From Rotaria macrura (Eukaryota > Rotifera > Eurotatoria > Philodinida > Philodinidae): a stretch of 64,000 bases of DNA. Below are positions 61,801 to 64,000 of this stretch, one piece after another (position 1 is the stretch's first letter; each line of letters starts with the position of its first letter). Below the pieces are notes generated by a model, which did not search any database, was not told the origin of the DNA, and worked only from the letters and a program-made list of their open reading frames with translations. The translations under genes were made by a program, and so were the position numbers. The stretch covers positions 1 through 64,000 of the forward strand of contig OENT01000455.1 in NCBI GenBank assembly GCA_900239685.1, given 5' to 3'.

Positions 61801-64000
61801 ATATGAAACCTGCTCGTTGCATTCTTAGCTAACACTTTCACATGAGTTGCAGTTAGATAAGAAATAACTCATCGGTTTAGATCTGTAAATCCAAATGATC
61901 AAAAGTGATTTAGTAAGAGCAATATATATCGTTTGATCTTGTATTTAGTATAACTTATGATAGCGCATAACTCAAACTGAAGTGAATACGATAGAATGAC
62001 AACGGATTGTCATTATATTCAATTGTGGGCACTTACGATATTTTCTTATTTGAGATAGTTGTTCTTTTGCTTTGACAAGATATGATTGAAAATAGTGTAG
62101 CGAATATAAAATCATGGTGAACTTATACAAATAACTATGTCTTAAAAACTAAATGAGCTCTTCGCGATGACGTTGTGATCATTATTAATTTTTCTTATTT
62201 GCGTTAATACGATTGAGTTGATAATATGAAATCACAAAATCTTTAAAAATCGTTGATTTTTTTGCCAATTATTGATGTTATGGAGAATTCGATATGAAAA
62301 AAGGATCTAAGAAAGATGTGCACGGATCGATATGTCAAGGTTTCAACATAAATAGACTCTTGCAATTGCATCAGTAACCACACGCTTTCCCGATTTATGA
62401 TTTTTTCAATATCACTATTCTATTGTGTAGTTTTCGTTAGTCGAAATAACAGATTTTCCGGAAATTTTCAAAAACAACTAATGTTTACTTCGGCAAATAA
62501 AGCGTGTGTCGAAGAGAAACTGCATTTTTGCGAATCTTTTGAAAAATGTAGTCAATTTTTTTCTCTACATTCAATATTTTAACAACACTATATCCATTTT
62601 TACTGAAGATTTCAATACAATTTGAGGATCATTTGAACTTCTTATGGACGACAACGTTATATAATTCAAGAAGAAGAGCAAGGTCGTTCGTATATCAGCT
62701 GTACGATCGGCATATCGAGAGCCCATAAACTCTGTTTTTATGATTATCTTTTGTCTGTTGAAAGAAAAGCCTCCTTCGGATTTTTAAGAATTAAGAATCC
62801 TTTCGATCGTGATGGTAAGTCACTGTCAAGTATTTAAGTGGAAAGAAATCTTCAATATTGCTGTGTTTCTAAGTGAGATCGTAGCTTGTAATAAGGCTTC
62901 ACTATTCGAGTATTCTATGCTCTTTGAGGAAGTTAATTTCTGTTGGCATTCTTTCTCTTGAAACTTCTTTTTGTAAATAAGACGCTTCAGATAATCTTAA
63001 CTTGTCACTCACTATCATTTTCATGTTCCAAGACAAATTACATATTTTCTGTAGTGAGTGACCAAGATGTTTTTGAATATTCATATAATCAAAAGAACGC
63101 TACGGCGACATTCATGTGGTGATATGATCTAACGATATTCACAACATTTGTAACCGAACACTTCTATTAGAGTTTCTGGATTTTACTCCGTCATCGAAAA
63201 ACCCATATCAAGAACAGTTGATTATTTCAAGTAAACGACTGCAACTCAACTTTAGTTCGATTTCAACAGTAATTTAAATTAAACTAGAAAATACTAAACT
63301 TGACAAGAAATTCTTACAAAACTTTTCGAAATTTTGTACATGCATCATAACTACAATAGAATGACTCATATTGAATTTTAGTGATTCACATGAATATATA
63401 CAACCAAGTTCATCATTATGTCATGTAGTATGCGCAGTAAATTAATACAAAAAATTGTCATTAATTTCTTCTGCATGAAAATATATACTTTATACTACAG
63501 GTAAATTCACATGTATTTTACCAATATGATCTCTCGTATTTATTCGTAAAACTATGACCAATTTTTTATTCCTAGTATATCATGATTGTTTATGTCAACA
63601 TGGTAACCATCATCTATCGTTGAATCATTACTAATGAATGATATATTTTGTTGGAACATAGTTCTTTTTATCTTCTACAAGATACATATTCGTATTAGTA
63701 ACTAGACAATTATCAGTAATCGTATCCTATGAATTGTTCGTATTCTTACAGTTGGAAACTAATACACATAAGCTAGGACTTGTTGAAAGGTCATTAGTGT
63801 TCTAAACTCATTGCTCGCTTTTCTAATGAAACAATCGTCTTGTTGTTGTTCTACGCTGTCCTGAATTATAAATATGTAAAATAATTTAGATCATCAAACA
63901 TATTCCTAAAGCATGAAGGTAGATTCAAATTGGTGACGATTGAATAGTTGTGTTGGTTTTTTTTTGAAATATTATAATGTTCATCATATACGACGATGCA
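61801..64000. other. No gene recognised
   Basis: AT-rich to the window end. Only short open frames on both strands with no recognisable motif. No repeat structure was noticed. Confidence 0.4.

Noticed and set aside
61486-61841. Overlapping open frames on both strands across the G-rich patch
   Set aside because: The Gly- and Pro-rich parts are simply the G-runs translated. No family features in either strand.

Overview
The window looks like nuclear DNA of a small invertebrate, most probably a bdelloid rotifer (Rotaria/Adineta type). The evidence is strongly AT-rich DNA, very short GT-AG introns (about 50-65 nt) in genes with animal orthologues, an F-box/leucine-rich gene of a kind abundant in bdelloids, an NHL-repeat relic, a B-box-like coiled-coil gene, and many low-copy, diverse DNA transposons. 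The organism assignment is inference. No bacterial operon, CRISPR array or rRNA was found, and no tRNA could be supported.

Left part (1-38.9 kb): gene-poor and rich in mobile elements. It holds a piggyBac-type MITE (855-1133), a nearly intact mariner (1349-2643), several foldback/MITE elements (4189-4350, 12612-13031, 24270-24597, 30898-31875, 32299-33394), a decayed tandem array with a ~345 bp period (about 9.5-12.35 kb), a decayed transposase gene (about 16.4-17.9 kb), a MULE transposase scrap (19.5 kb) and a large nested inverted repeat whose arms carry 21-bp minisatellites (27073-29823). The genes here are a B-box-like coiled-coil gene (minus, 7.7-8.3 kb), an F-box/LRR-like gene (plus, 22-23.9 kb), a GC-richer papain/C39-like gene lying between two inverted-repeat elements (plus, 30.1-30.6 kb) and an NHL-repeat pseudogene (minus, 34.3-35.4 kb).

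Right part (39-59.7 kb): a compact block of conserved animal genes whose spliced reading frames could be closed exactly by hand. In order these are an unidentified 464-residue protein (minus), FBXO28 (minus), the mitochondrial CoA carrier SLC25A42 (minus), two tandem SLC35G-like transporters (plus), kindlin/FERMT (minus) and NTF2/NUTF2 (plus). SLC25A42 and the first SLC35G gene diverge from a 346 bp gap; kindlin and NUTF2 diverge from a 425 bp gap. A few introns are unusually large (3.5, 1.5, 1.5, 1.2 and 0.9 kb), and at least one hosts a transposon.

From 59.7 kb to the end there is no recognisable gene, only AT-rich sequence and one G-run-rich patch near 61.5 kb. The conserved genes serve unrelated cell functions (SCF ubiquitination, CoA import, membrane transport, integrin activation, nuclear import), so their grouping looks like ordinary compact gene order rather than one pathway.
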